Positions 17,226 to 26,718 of a DNA stretch of 64,000 nt are shown in pieces. The notes beneath the pieces are model-generated. The model was not told where the DNA came from and did not search any database. It was given only the letters and a program-made list of their open reading frames with translations. The DNA comes from Anaerolineae bacterium (GTDB lineage: Bacteria; Chloroflexota; Anaerolineae; Aggregatilineales; J027). Location: contig WBUL01000008.1 of NCBI GenBank assembly GCA_008933735.1, positions 1-64,000 on the forward strand. The letters are read 5' to 3'. Within the stretch, counting starts at the first letter, position 1. Every line of letters starts with the position of its first letter. The position numbers were made by a program, and so were the translations under genes.

Positions 17226-18353
17226 TCAACCCTGAAAAGTCCCAACTTTCTGAGAAGCTTTTAATAGAAGGCGATATTCCCTTTCGGCGAGAGGATCGAG
17301 CGCGTAGTTTTCTACCGCAAACTGCCGCGCATTCTTGCCAAGCACCTCTCGCAGCTCAGGATGCTGCACCAGATGTTGTATCGCAGCGCGGATGCTGTCG
17401 GGATGAGTTTCACACAACCAGCCATTTTTCTCGTGTTGAATAATCTCTCGGATTCCCGGTGAACGACCGCCTATCGTCGCTTTGCCACAGGCCATGGCTT
17501 CGATCAAGGTTTTGGGGTGGCCCTCATAATGTGAGGGGAGAATGAACATTCTGGCTCGATTTATCTGGGCCGGCAGTTCGGCATTCGGCAGATTGCCCAG
17601 CCACTGAACTCGCCCATTCAAATCACTGAAACGCGCCCTCAGGTCATGCTCTAGCGGTCCTGATCCAATCACCCGCAGTGTAACCTCCAATGGTCGAATC
17701 GCTGCCAGCAGATTTTCCAGATTTTTTTGTGGGTGCAGTCTTCCGATGAAAAGCAAATCGACCTCAGCCGTGAGATTCATCGGCACGAAACGGTTCGTTT
17801 CAACAAAATTAGGGATCACATGAAGTTTAGAGGCAGCTTCCGGGAGGCGTTTTGAGATGCTGTCGCGCATCATCGCCGTGGTCACAACAATGGAGTGGGC
17901 GGCACGAAACACATCGTCCTCGATTCTGCGAGCTTTAATTGCGAGCGGCGACCCCACGCCATGCTCAATTTCTGAAAACTCCGACCAGAGATACCCGCAG
18001 CGGGCAATCAACGGCTTACGATAAAATCTGGCAGCCCGCAGTGCCAGATCCGCCCCGTTCATTTGATTGGTTTTGATCACATCACTTCTCAGCAGGGGCA
18101 AAGCATGGAGAAATGGCAGCCAGCCTTCGTAGCGTTCCGGTGAGCGGCCTTTACGGTTGCAATAAATGTGAATATCCTTTAGACGGTCTGCATATTGCAA
18201 GTCGTAAGCCAGTCCGTGCGTGATGAAATTCGTTTGAACATTTCTCTCCTGCAAGGCATGATAGAGCGCAACTTCGCGGTCTAACATCCCATTTTGCGCC
18301 CATTCTTGCAGCGAAACACCGCGTGTGAAAAATAATGTCAGGCGGATTCCCAA
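17226..18353 (-). CDS. Glycosyltransferase family 4 (GT-B)
   Basis: 375 residues. The C-terminal nucleotide-sugar half shows LFIGRLHPQKNLENLLAAI and the EX7E-type motif in SHYEGHPKTLIEAMACG followed by TIGGRSPGI. The N-terminal acceptor half is divergent and lacks membrane helices. It should transfer one sugar to a glycan or lipid on the cytosolic face. The TTG start at 18353 is used because AGAAGG lies nine bases upstream; no better ATG fits the N-terminal strand. It is divergent from the GT-toroid fusion (87-base gap) and followed by the TetR gene, marking the edge of the glycan locus. Confidence 0.85.
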   Translation of the reverse strand: MGIRLTLFFTRGVSLQEWAQNGMLDREVALYHALQERNVQTNFITHGLAYDLQYADRLKDIHIYCNRKGRSPERYEGWLPFLHALPLLRSDVIKTNQMNGADLALRAARFYRKPLIARCGYLWSEFSEIEHGVGSPLAIKARRIEDDVFRAAHSIVVTTAMMRDSISKRLPEAASKLHVIPNFVETNRFVPMNLTAEVDLLFIGRLHPQKNLENLLAAIRPLEVTLRVIGSGPLEHDLRARFSDLNGRVQWLGNLPNAELPAQINRARMFILPSHYEGHPKTLIEAMACGKATIGGRSPGIREIIQHEKNGWLCETHPDSIRAAIQHLVQHPELREVLGKNARQFAVENYALDPLAEREYRLLLKASQKVGTFQG

Positions 18354-18440
18354 ATTTATCTACCTTCTCCAACGCAAAAAAACTATACTTCGCTTCGTTA
18401 ATCATGTGTAGGGCGTGACCCCACGCTATGGGCTGGGCGA

Positions 18441-20546
18441 ATGAAAGTTAGCATTGGCATGAATCTGACCACCGCACCCTGGGGTGGTGGCAACCAGTTT
18501 GGTCAGGCATTAGTAACGCTGCTGAAACAACGCGGCGTGGAAGTCTGTTTTGATTTAAACGCCCCTGACCTGGATGTGATTCTGCTGGCTGATCCTCGTC
18601 CTGAACTCCAGATCACTGCCTATACGCATCACGACATTATAAAATATCTCCGATGGGTCAATTCGCGTGCGTTGGTGGTGCATCGGGTTAATGAATGTGA
18701 CGAACGTAAGGGCGAAACCAATCACGTGAATCCCAGACTGCGGCAGGGCACCCTTGCGGCAGATCACACCGTCTTTGTCTCATCATGGCTGAGGGATTTG
18801 CATCTCTCGCAAGGAATGAAACCGCAATCCCATAGTGTTATCCTGAATGGTTCAGATACTCGAATTTTTAATGCCAATGGGCACCGACGCTGGAACAGAA
18901 AATCACCCCTCAAACTGGTGACTCATCACTGGGGTCATCACTGGCTGAAGGGTTTTGATATTTACCAGCGCATTGATGACCTCGTCCTACAGAAGAATAT
19001 CGAATTCACGTACATTGGCAAGCTGCCAGATGGATTTCAGCTTAAAAACGCCCGCTATATCATGCCAAAAAGTGGCAAAGAACTAGCCGACATTCTGCGG
19101 CAGCATCACGTTTATGTGACCGGGTCTCAATTTGAGCCGGGAAGCAACCATCAAAATGAGGGGGCGCTGTGTGGACTGCCGCTTCTGTATCGGGAAAGCG
19201 GCAGCCTGCCAGAATACTGCGCGGGTTTTGGTATCGGATTTGAGGCAGAGGATTTTGAGGAAAAACTCGATAGGATGCTTGCCGAGTACGAGGTCTGGGC
19301 AGACAGAATGCCTGCCTATCCGCACACCGCTGACCGCACGGCGGATGCTTACTTCCAGCTTTTTGCCAATTTGTTAGAAAACCGTGACGCGCTTCTGGCA
19401 CAACGTCAATGGCCTGAGCACCTTCCAGTCATCGAACAGAACAAAAATCAGGCGATTCGCTGGCTGCATAATCTGCGTGACCCTTTGATGAACTATGTCC
19501 AATCACTCAAAATAGGGGATGGACGGTATACCGTCGCCTCCCAGGGGATGACGGAAGCCGGACAGGGGATGAGGCTGGCATTTAGCTGCTGGGCGCTCAA
19601 AATGTTTTACATGCTGGGGGCAAAAGATGGGCAGGATGAGCTGGTAAATTTTATCCGGTTATTTCAGGTCAATGGCAATCCTTTGCACCTGCCCTTTGCC
19701 AGGAATGCGTTCCTGGATCCGGTGCTTATCAAACATATTGTCTGGGCAAGGCCGCGCCGTCAGCGTCTTTTTGACCGGATTTTCCGCCCGCGCCGCTTCA
19801 CCCACTTGCAGGCTGTGGTGAGTGCCGAAACCAAACAGGCGATTGCAAGCCTGGCACAGGTTGGCGCACAAACCGCCTATCCATATACAGGTTTCCCACA
19901 TTCTCCAGACGCCCTAATGCGTTATTTGCAGGGGCTGAACTGGTCAAATCCCTGGGAGTCTGGTGCACACATCGCTACGATTGCGGTTTATTTAAGAACA
20001 GAAGCGCCGCGTTTTTTGCCTCAAGACAAAGTCCATATCCTTGAGGAAATCTGCCGTCGCTTTATTAATAGTCTGATCGATCAAGGAACGGGCGCCTACT
20101 TTCGGGGGCAGAAGCCCGACTATGGGCAGATGGTCAATGGCGCGATGAAAATCTTGACAGCTCTTGAGTGGTTGGAAATCCCCATCCACTGCCCGGAAAA
20201 ACTGATTGACACCGTGCTGTCACACCTGCCGGAAGCCGAGGGCTGTTACCTGGTCGATGCAGTTTATGTGCTGTATCGATGCACGTTACAGACGGATTAC
20301 CGCAAAACAGACATTCAAGCGTATGCTGTTCAACTTGTGGATCTTCTGGTTAACCATTTCAACCCGCTGGACGGTGGCTTTTCTTATTACCTGGGTCGCA
20401 GCCAGCCATTTTATTACGAAGTACGGATTACACACCAGCACCCGGTCAGTGATTTACATGGGACCGTTTTGCTTACATGGGCAGCCGCAATGATCTTAAA
20501 ACTCCTTGAGGCTGACTCTGAAAATTGGCATGTGATGAAGGCGTAA
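18441..20546 (+). CDS. Glycosyltransferase fused to a probable alpha/alpha-toroid domain
   Basis: 701 residues. Residues 1-320 are GT4-like: GMNLTTAPWGGGNQFGQALV at the start, FVSSWLRDLHLSQG, VILNGSDTRIFN, FTYIGKLPDG, and GSQFEPGSNHQNEGALCGLP in place of the EX7E motif. Residues about 330-700 have no GT motif; they are rich in paired helices with repeating patterns such as GAHIATIAVYLRTEAPRFLP, FINSLIDQGTGAYF and YYEVRITHQHPVSDLHGTVL, as in terpenoid-cyclase or glycoside-toroid folds. Possibly a processing or binding domain for the same glycan. It heads a four-gene plus-strand run. The GT call is good; the toroid call is tentative. Confidence 0.7.
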   Translation: MKVSIGMNLTTAPWGGGNQFGQALVTLLKQRGVEVCFDLNAPDLDVILLADPRPELQITAYTHHDIIKYLRWVNSRALVVHRVNECDERKGETNHVNPRLRQGTLAADHTVFVSSWLRDLHLSQGMKPQSHSVILNGSDTRIFNANGHRRWNRKSPLKLVTHHWGHHWLKGFDIYQRIDDLVLQKNIEFTYIGKLPDGFQLKNARYIMPKSGKELADILRQHHVYVTGSQFEPGSNHQNEGALCGLPLLYRESGSLPEYCAGFGIGFEAEDFEEKLDRMLAEYEVWADRMPAYPHTADRTADAYFQLFANLLENRDALLAQRQWPEHLPVIEQNKNQAIRWLHNLRDPLMNYVQSLKIGDGRYTVASQGMTEAGQGMRLAFSCWALKMFYMLGAKDGQDELVNFIRLFQVNGNPLHLPFARNAFLDPVLIKHIVWARPRRQRLFDRIFRPRRFTHLQAVVSAETKQAIASLAQVGAQTAYPYTGFPHSPDALMRYLQGLNWSNPWESGAHIATIAVYLRTEAPRFLPQDKVHILEEICRRFINSLIDQGTGAYFRGQKPDYGQMVNGAMKILTALEWLEIPIHCPEKLIDTVLSHLPEAEGCYLVDAVYVLYRCTLQTDYRKTDIQAYAVQLVDLLVNHFNPLDGGFSYYLGRSQPFYYEVRITHQHPVSDLHGTVLLTWAAAMILKLLEADSENWHVMKA

Positions 20547-20585
20547 AATCTCCATCATGGTTGCCCACAAAAATGGAGAAACTGA

Positions 20586-21359
20586 ATGTATTCCCTCAAG
20601 AGTAAAATAGGATTGGCACTAGCGCGTCTGACTGCCACCTTTTTGCGTTTAATGTCCACTACGACTTTCGAAAAAATTATTACAGAAACAATTGCAGAAC
20701 GGACTCACATGTTAAATCCAAAAGACAGTCTGACTCTGCTGCTCAAACTGGACAATCGGCTGTATGAATTACAGGGCAAACAGGCGATAGCTTACGGCAA
20801 TGGTGTTCATACCAAACACCGTCACATGAATTATCACGATTTTTTCGTGAAAAATATTCAAACAAAGGAACACGTTTTGGATATTGGCTGCGGCTACGGG
20901 GCAGTTGCCTATACCATCGCGCTAAAAGTAGATGCCCATATTACAGCGATTGATATTGATGAGAAAAATATTGCTAAAGCTATTGAGCATCATAATCTGC
21001 CAAACATTAAATATGTGATAGGGAATATCCTTGGGGATCTATCTACCTTACTTAAAGAGCAGTCGTTTGACGTGATTCTCATGTCGAACGTGTTGGAACA
21101 TTTACCCAATCGGCCACAACTTTTGTACCATTTACAGCAGGTCATCCAGCCTAAGCGGTTTCTTATCCGGGTACCACTTTTTGAGCGAGATTGGCGCGTG
21201 CCACTGAAAAAGGAGCTTGGTTTGGAATGGCGGTTAGACGACACTCATGAAATAGAGTACACGCTGGAAACCTTTGCAGCAGAAATGGTAGAAGCGCAGT
21301 TAAAGATAACACATCTGGAAGTCCGATGGGGCGAAATTTGGGCCGTTTTAGAAGCATGA
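20586..21359 (+). CDS. Class I SAM-dependent methyltransferase
   Basis: 257 residues. After about 80 N-terminal residues come motif I VLDIGCGYGAVAYTI, motif II AIDIDEKNIAKAI and motif IV DVILMSNVLEHLPN, a Rossmann methyltransferase of the UbiG/COQ5-like group often found in glycan loci. The substrate is likely a sugar hydroxyl on the assembled glycan. GGAG lies upstream of the ATG. Its last codons overlap the next glycosyltransferase by four bases (ATGA). Base use is more AT-rich than the flanking genes. Confidence 0.85.
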   Translation: MYSLKSKIGLALARLTATFLRLMSTTTFEKIITETIAERTHMLNPKDSLTLLLKLDNRLYELQGKQAIAYGNGVHTKHRHMNYHDFFVKNIQTKEHVLDIGCGYGAVAYTIALKVDAHITAIDIDEKNIAKAIEHHNLPNIKYVIGNILGDLSTLLKEQSFDVILMSNVLEHLPNRPQLLYHLQQVIQPKRFLIRVPLFERDWRVPLKKELGLEWRLDDTHEIEYTLETFAAEMVEAQLKITHLEVRWGEIWAVLEA

Positions 21360-22414
21360 TATTTTCCCGTTTTCGCCAAAAGAATTGTATTTACCATGTC
21401 ACCGTTGACCAGGGGCAGTGGGTGTTATATCAAGTTGCTGTGCGACTCACAGAAGAACTCAAAAAAAGAGGCCGCCGCGCGTATATTACCCATAATCCCT
21501 GGCCGCTAAAGCACCAGATTCTGCATTTTGGAGATCGCTATGCGTACCTACAGGGCCCGTTCCAGAGTCTGCATCCCTCCAACCATGTTTTTTTGACCTG
21601 GCATCATGGCGACCCGAAAGACCCCAATGTTGGTATGCAGCAGATGTTTGAAAAACTTCCCGCTGCCGTTCCTTATTTTAAGACACTGGTTGTAAGCTGC
21701 GAAATCACCCGCCAGCATCTGCTGGAATGGGGAATGCCTGCTGAAAAAATGATCAAAATTCCTATCGGAGTTGACGTATCCCGGTTCTCACTGCCGACCC
21801 CAACTGAGCGCCAGCGCATCCGCGCTGAATTAGGTATTCCGGACAATGCTATCTGCATCGGGTCGTTTCAGAAGGATGGCGAAGGATGGGGGGATGGGAT
21901 GACTCCGAAGTTGATTAAAGGTCCGGATATTTTCCTGGAAGTAATTTCCAACCTGGCCGTCCGCTATGCTAATTTAATGGTATTACTCACCGGGCCTTCG
22001 CGGGGATATGTGAAACAAGGACTGGAAAAAATTGGAGTACCCTACATTCATCATTTTCTGGAAAATCCGGCTGAAATTGGGCGATATTATCAGGCATTAG
22101 ATTTATACCTGATCACTTCCCGCGTGGAAGGCGGCCCCATCGCGTTGATGGAAAGCTGGGCATCGGGGATTCCAGTGGTTTCGACACGGGTAGGAATGCC
22201 TGCCGACCTCATTATGCACGGGGAGAACGGGCTTCTGGCGGAAGTGGAAGATACCAACGTGTTGACCACGCACATGACGCGCCTCATCGAAGACACGGAC
22301 TTGCGCCGGAAATTTGCCAGCGCTGGTGTGCAGGCAGTCAAACCATTGGATTGGTCATGTGTTGCCGAACAATATGACCGATTGTTATATCAATCAATCT
22401 TAGGGACCTCATGA
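21356..22414 (+). CDS. Glycosyltransferase family 4
   Basis: 352 residues from ATG 21356, which overlaps the methyltransferase stop (ATGA); the in-frame extension upstream lies inside that gene. The donor half has CIGSFQKDGEGWGDGM, LTGPSRGYVKQGLEKIG and the EX7E motif in RVEGGPIALMESWASGIPVV, followed by GENGLLAEVED. It is a retaining GT-B enzyme acting in the cytosol. It overlaps the following methyltransferase start by four bases, so the three are coupled. Confidence 0.88.
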   Translation: MIFSRFRQKNCIYHVTVDQGQWVLYQVAVRLTEELKKRGRRAYITHNPWPLKHQILHFGDRYAYLQGPFQSLHPSNHVFLTWHHGDPKDPNVGMQQMFEKLPAAVPYFKTLVVSCEITRQHLLEWGMPAEKMIKIPIGVDVSRFSLPTPTERQRIRAELGIPDNAICIGSFQKDGEGWGDGMTPKLIKGPDIFLEVISNLAVRYANLMVLLTGPSRGYVKQGLEKIGVPYIHHFLENPAEIGRYYQALDLYLITSRVEGGPIALMESWASGIPVVSTRVGMPADLIMHGENGLLAEVEDTNVLTTHMTRLIEDTDLRRKFASAGVQAVKPLDWSCVAEQYDRLLYQSILGTS

Positions 22415-23199
22415 AAACAGCACGAATCATGCGAGCAGGACGGCTTGTGTATTATCGGGAAGCCGCCGACGCTGCTTATTGGGAGCAGCATTGGGTCAAA
22501 CACTTCGACGCGAATATTTACACGGCGGCGCAGGCAGGTGAGCTCGGTTTTTGGAAGTGGGAGCCTATTTACACCCGCTATCTGCCGGAGTCCGGCAAAA
22601 TTCTGGAAGCAGGCTGCGGATTGGGTCAGGTGGTGCTGGCGCTGCGGGTGCGGGGGTATGATGTTGAAGGAATCGAGTGGGCAGAACAAACGGTTGAGAT
22701 GGTGAACCGTCTTCTGCCAGATTTGCCCATTCGCAAAGGGGATGTTACGGCGCTGGATATCCCGGATGGTTACTACGCAGGTTATATTTCGATTGGGGTG
22801 ATTGAGCACCGCGAGGCGGGGCCAGAACCTTTCCTGAAAGAAGCTTATCGCATCCTCAAACCCGGCGGGATGGCGCTTATTTCTGTGCCCTACCTGCACT
22901 CCCTGCGGAAACTCAAAAGCCGGTTAGGGTTTTACCGAGGGAAGATCGATGGGTTGGATTTTTATCAGTATGCCTACAGCCAGGAAGAACTTGGGCGTTT
23001 TTTGCAGGCCGCCGGATTCAAGGTGCTGGCCTATGAAAGTTACGATGGCTACAAAGGGATCAAAGATGAAATCTCGCTGGTACCGTTCTTACTGCGCCAG
23101 CGTTACCTGGGGATTCGGTTAAAACAACGCTTGCAGCATTCAGCCTATGCAGAAAATCATTTCGGCCACATGATTATGGCTATTTGTCAGAAGGTGTAG
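22411..23199 (+). CDS. Class I SAM-dependent methyltransferase
   Basis: 262 residues. Motif I reads KILEAGCGLGQVVLAL, then VEGIEWAEQTVEMVN, YISIGVIEHREAGPEPFL and LKPGGMALISVPYLH. The last part (about 190-262) is a specific cap that ends near the stop. It is the final gene of the plus-strand run and converges with the minus-strand methyltransferase, their 3' ends overlapping by 20 bases. Target probably a glycan sugar, by context. Confidence 0.87.
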   Translation: MKTARIMRAGRLVYYREAADAAYWEQHWVKHFDANIYTAAQAGELGFWKWEPIYTRYLPESGKILEAGCGLGQVVLALRVRGYDVEGIEWAEQTVEMVNRLLPDLPIRKGDVTALDIPDGYYAGYISIGVIEHREAGPEPFLKEAYRILKPGGMALISVPYLHSLRKLKSRLGFYRGKIDGLDFYQYAYSQEELGRFLQAAGFKVLAYESYDGYKGIKDEISLVPFLLRQRYLGIRLKQRLQHSAYAENHFGHMIMAICQKV

Positions 23200-23893
23200 T
23201 GCAGCGAATCCCGAAACCGGTGGTGAAGCTGCTGTAGAAGCGGTCTGTTTTGTAACCAGGGAGGGCATCCCTTTTGAGGGCCTGATGACGCCCCCAGGTG
23301 ACCATCTTAGCCAGCAGGTAACGCGCCGCTTTGGGGCGAGGCCGACCGACCTTGGCACGTTCATACACCCAGCTACGGATCATGTCTGCCAAAACGCTCC
23401 AGAAATAGCCTTGTTTTTCTATCTGAATATTGGTGAACCCTATCCGGGCCACATTTTCCAACCAGTAAAAGTCGGTATACCGTCCGTAGTCGTAGGGATC
23501 ACCGTGAATCTGGTAGAGAAACGGTACGGTGATGAGCAAAATCCCGCCCGGTTTTAATACCCTGAAGGCTTCATGCAGAATGTCAGGCGGGTTGGCGACA
23601 TGTTCCAAAAGCTCAGCACAGACAACGCCATCAAAAACATTCTGACGAAATGGCAGATGTGCTGCATCCGACTGAACATCAGGGTGTTTTTGCGTGGTTA
23701 AATTTGCGTATTTTACTCGCAAGGGATACTTTTCGATGTCGAACAGGCCGCGCTTGGCAATTTTTGTTCCTCCCAAATCCAGCACAAAACTGTCCGCGGG
23801 AAAGGCCGTGACCTGACGAAAGTAAAATTCATCCACATAGTAACGCCGCATGGTATAACTCAGGTCGTTGATTTGCGTTTGCAGGTCAACCAA
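23180..23893 (-). CDS. Class I SAM-dependent methyltransferase
   Basis: 237 residues from TTG 23893. It begins with helical residues, then FVLDLGGTKIAKRG (a variant motif I with GG-T), AAHLPFRQNVFDGVVCAELL, EHVANPPDILHEAF and LKPGGILLITVPF. The start is fixed by GAGGAG seven bases upstream; the earlier in-frame TTG at 23911 would lie within that ribosome site. It overlaps the upstream glycosyltransferase stop by eight bases and is last in the six-gene minus-strand operon. Confidence 0.83.
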   Translation of the reverse strand: MVDLQTQINDLSYTMRRYYVDEFYFRQVTAFPADSFVLDLGGTKIAKRGLFDIEKYPLRVKYANLTTQKHPDVQSDAAHLPFRQNVFDGVVCAELLEHVANPPDILHEAFRVLKPGGILLITVPFLYQIHGDPYDYGRYTDFYWLENVARIGFTNIQIEKQGYFWSVLADMIRSWVYERAKVGRPRPKAARYLLAKMVTWGRHQALKRDALPGYKTDRFYSSFTTGFGIRCTTPSDK

Positions 23894-24746
23894 GCAGATG
23901 CTCCTCTGCAAACTGCACCCACGCTTCAGGCGTTGTTCCGGTCATATGAACGCCCTCTGATTTACGCACACCGCGTCCCAGATGTAAAAAAATCACGTTT
24001 CCCTCGTCATCCAGCGCACGATCAACGTGCAGATTCTGGAAAAGGGGAGGCAGGGTTTCAATCAATTCGGGTTGGTGCAGGGTATTGGGGCAGGCGGCGA
24101 CTTCATATCCCGCTTTTCGTAGATTCACCGTCACCAGGTCACCCACATCATACTGTGGAAGCTGCGGGAAAAAACTCAACTTCAACTGCCGGAAAATCTG
24201 AAAGTCAACCATATACCCCAGGACATGAAGAACCCCTTCCGGCGTGCGCTGTGTATCCATTCGCACCCCGAACGCCGCCGTTTTTTTCTGAATTTTGGAC
24301 TGCAAAAAGGTCAGCCACCCTTCTCGGCAGGGTAAAATATCCTGATGCAGCGTCATTAAAAAATGGGTTTGCGGGTTAATCAGACGGACGCCGATTTCCA
24401 ATGCGGCCGCATTGCTATAGCTGCCCCAGGAGAAATCCCGTGTTTCGGGTTTCCACAGGCGGCGTCCGGCGGGTGGAATCGGTTCGGTGCGATTCAAAAT
24501 GACGTTAAGCGCCGGAATTTCCAGCAGCCAATGGGTATTTTCTTCGGGCGAACAGTTATCTACCACCCAGAGCTCATGCGGTTCAGAGGTGTAACGTTGA
24601 ATCGCTTGAATGCACACCTGTAAAATTTCTCTGGTTTGTGCGTTGGGTTGAAACCCAACAATGACCAGCCGGGGCGCATCGGGAGGCTGTTGAAGCCTGC
24701 GCGTAACCTTCAGGTGATAGGTTTGCCCGTCAATCCTCAGCTTCAT
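23886..24746 (-). CDS. Glycosyltransferase family 2-like (GT-A)
   Basis: 286 residues. After an unusual N-terminal strand comes APRLVIVGFQPNAQTREILQ and ELWVVDNCSPEENTHWLL, the classic GT2 start, then FLMTLHQDILPCREGWLTFL, where HQD takes the place of the DXD. About 60 C-terminal residues are variable. It likely adds a sugar to the glycan or a membrane carrier. It overlaps its neighbours by four bases on one side and eight on the other. Confidence 0.75.
   Translation of the reverse strand: MKLRIDGQTYHLKVTRRLQQPPDAPRLVIVGFQPNAQTREILQVCIQAIQRYTSEPHELWVVDNCSPEENTHWLLEIPALNVILNRTEPIPPAGRRLWKPETRDFSWGSYSNAAALEIGVRLINPQTHFLMTLHQDILPCREGWLTFLQSKIQKKTAAFGVRMDTQRTPEGVLHVLGYMVDFQIFRQLKLSFFPQLPQYDVGDLVTVNLRKAGYEVAACPNTLHQPELIETLPPLFQNLHVDRALDDEGNVIFLHLGRGVRKSEGVHMTGTTPEAWVQFAEEHLLG
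23901..23907 (-). promoter_or_regulatory. Ribosome binding site choosing a TTG start
   Basis: AGAGGAG on the minus strand stands seven bases before TTG 23893, inside the end of the preceding glycosyltransferase gene. It supports translational coupling and the shorter methyltransferase. Confidence 0.5.
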
Positions 24747-26074
24747 GGCAGCTTATCCTGCAAAAGCGAAAGGATTCTTGCGGCCACAAGTTCGTTGCCT
24801 TCTGGAACAAGATGAAAGCGGTCAATGTAGATAAACGCTTCAATCCCATCAAAAACATCGGTCACGACGTAAAAATTTTCCAGGGAGGCTGTTTCCATGC
24901 GCTGGTAGACAGCGTGATACAGCGCCAGCATTGTTGGTTCAGCCGTTTCTATATGGATACGTTCTTCTTCAGCAAGGGGTTTTTCACCCAGCAGCAAAAG
25001 TGGCTGCCAGATATGGATAAAGTCAAAACCATAAATTTCGGAGAGCCGGAGGACATGATTGTGAATATCACTCACATTCTCGACGATCTCATCTGCCAGG
25101 ACATCAGCAGTCAGCCCACGTTTGGTGTAAGTATTGCGGGTTTCTTCTTCGCTTCGTGCAGATGGTTCTTCTGTATTGTCAGAAAAACTCTTAATGACTT
25201 TATACGTATAGCTGTTATCCTGCAATTCATTCACCAGTTTATCCCAGAGCGATTCTTCTGGAATAGTCCCGTTGAACTTGGCCGCAATATCTTCCAATCC
25301 GTATACACTGTAGGTAGTCCCATACAGATAAGCTGAATAGACATCGTTCACGCCGTTATAAAAAATGACCACGTCAGGGATATTGCCCACTTGAAGCTGC
25401 CGCATGAGCTCGATTTCTTCCTGTGCAGCGACGTGGCCCAACTGCCCAAAATTTACCACACACACTGGGCGGTCAGTTCTGGTGGATAGTCGCTCCTGTA
25501 GATAAGCGGGAATCGTTCCCCAATCCGGTGACCCAGTGCCGAAGATTGTTGAGCCGCCAAACACAAATACCGTGTAGGAGTCTGCCCGACAGTCGGCGCC
25601 TGGCGTCACACGATGACGTGCCTCATTCACCGTGATTTGTGATCCCTGCATCATAGGCGATTTCCAACCTACAAAAGGATCATAGACAAACTCACGGGAA
25701 ATATTGTCCTCATCCCAGTAGGCATTCCCCCACTCCTTATCATGATAGTAACTCAGGGAGCGCCAACCCGTCACTTCGGGTTCATCTTCGGCGCTGATGA
25801 GTTTGGCAATCACGCCAAAACCGATTTCAATCAGCAGGATAAATACCAGCGTATTTAATAAAATTAAGCCGAGTCCTTTGTAAAAGGACGCAAAGTTTTT
25901 ACCGAGCAATCCTACCAGCAGCATGAACCCACCCACCAGCATAATCAGAAATGGGCCAGTGCTGGTGCCGGAAGCGCTAAGACCAAGCGTATCCGCGAAC
26001 AGCCCGCCAAGAAGAAGGGCAGCTCCAACAATACTTACGACAATCCGTAGGGTTAAATGTCGCTGGGGTGTCAT
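24743..26074 (-). CDS. Membrane-anchored SGNH/GDSL hydrolase
   Basis: 443 residues. Three N-terminal helices (about 8-28, 40-60, 68-92) anchor it; the rest should be outside. The catalytic block I reads VFVFGGSTIFGTGS with the serine, block III FYNGVNDVYSAY supplies the Asn, and DRFHLVPEGN supplies Asp and His. In glycan loci such proteins (AlgJ/AlgX and WcfX types) add or remove acetyl groups; that role here is inference. It overlaps the methyltransferase stop by four bases (ATGA). Confidence 0.82.
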   Translation of the reverse strand: MTPQRHLTLRIVVSIVGAALLLGGLFADTLGLSASGTSTGPFLIMLVGGFMLLVGLLGKNFASFYKGLGLILLNTLVFILLIEIGFGVIAKLISAEDEPEVTGWRSLSYYHDKEWGNAYWDEDNISREFVYDPFVGWKSPMMQGSQITVNEARHRVTPGADCRADSYTVFVFGGSTIFGTGSPDWGTIPAYLQERLSTRTDRPVCVVNFGQLGHVAAQEEIELMRQLQVGNIPDVVIFYNGVNDVYSAYLYGTTYSVYGLEDIAAKFNGTIPEESLWDKLVNELQDNSYTYKVIKSFSDNTEEPSARSEEETRNTYTKRGLTADVLADEIVENVSDIHNHVLRLSEIYGFDFIHIWQPLLLLGEKPLAEEERIHIETAEPTMLALYHAVYQRMETASLENFYVVTDVFDGIEAFIYIDRFHLVPEGNELVAARILSLLQDKLP

Positions 26075-26718
26075 GCAGGCTGCTTTCTGAGGGTAAAAAC
26101 CACACGGGCAATCGGTGTGCTGTAACGGTTCATCGGGCTAAAAGGGGGGTGTTCTTCGCTGACGAGCACCTGATCCACAAAGGGGGCAAACAGAGAAAGC
26201 AGTTTTTCCGCGCTTTCAAAATCGAAGCGATCAGAACCGCGCGTTTCATATTGAATAGGAACCTCGATAGCAATTGCTGCGCCATTCCGCGATACCCGGA
26301 TCATCTCTTTGATAACCAGCGCCGCGTCATAAGCATGTTCAAGGGAATGCGAGCTGTAGACAATGTCGAAATGGGCGTCAGGGAATTTCATGTGGTGCAT
26401 ATCCATGACCAGAATATCCGGGCTTTCACTGTGCAGGTCAATGCCTGTTACTTGTTTTGCCCCCTTACTTCTCATATAGTCCAACTCAGCAGCATTCCGA
26501 CTGCCAATACACAGCACTGACATATCCGATGTGATGGGTACTGCTTCAAACAGGCGGTCGATCAACCGTGTTGATTGCAGGGGAGTTGTACTTTTTGAGA
26601 GGGAACGTTCAAACTGTTCCGTGAGATAAGCACGATAACTTTCATCTGCTCCTCGCTGCAACCAGTACAGGCGTGCCTTATGCAGCCAGGTCTTTCCTAA
26701 ATTTGTTATTTTCCCCAT
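26071..26718 (-). CDS. Class I SAM-dependent methyltransferase
   Basis: 215 residues. About 70 N-terminal residues precede MSVLCIGSRNAAELD, then VTGIDLHSESPDILVMD, FDIVYSSHSLEHAYDAALV and a strand RNGAAIAIEVPIQY. Motif I is atypical (CIGSRNAAE), as in a subset of methyltransferases next to ABC-dependent glycan exporters. The start overlaps the Wzt-like gene by 13 bases with GAGG upstream. It may cap the chain that Wzt recognises, by inference. Confidence 0.8.
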   Translation of the reverse strand: MGKITNLGKTWLHKARLYWLQRGADESYRAYLTEQFERSLSKSTTPLQSTRLIDRLFEAVPITSDMSVLCIGSRNAAELDYMRSKGAKQVTGIDLHSESPDILVMDMHHMKFPDAHFDIVYSSHSLEHAYDAALVIKEMIRVSRNGAAIAIEVPIQYETRGSDRFDFESAEKLLSLFAPFVDQVLVSEEHPPFSPMNRYSTPIARVVFTLRKQPA

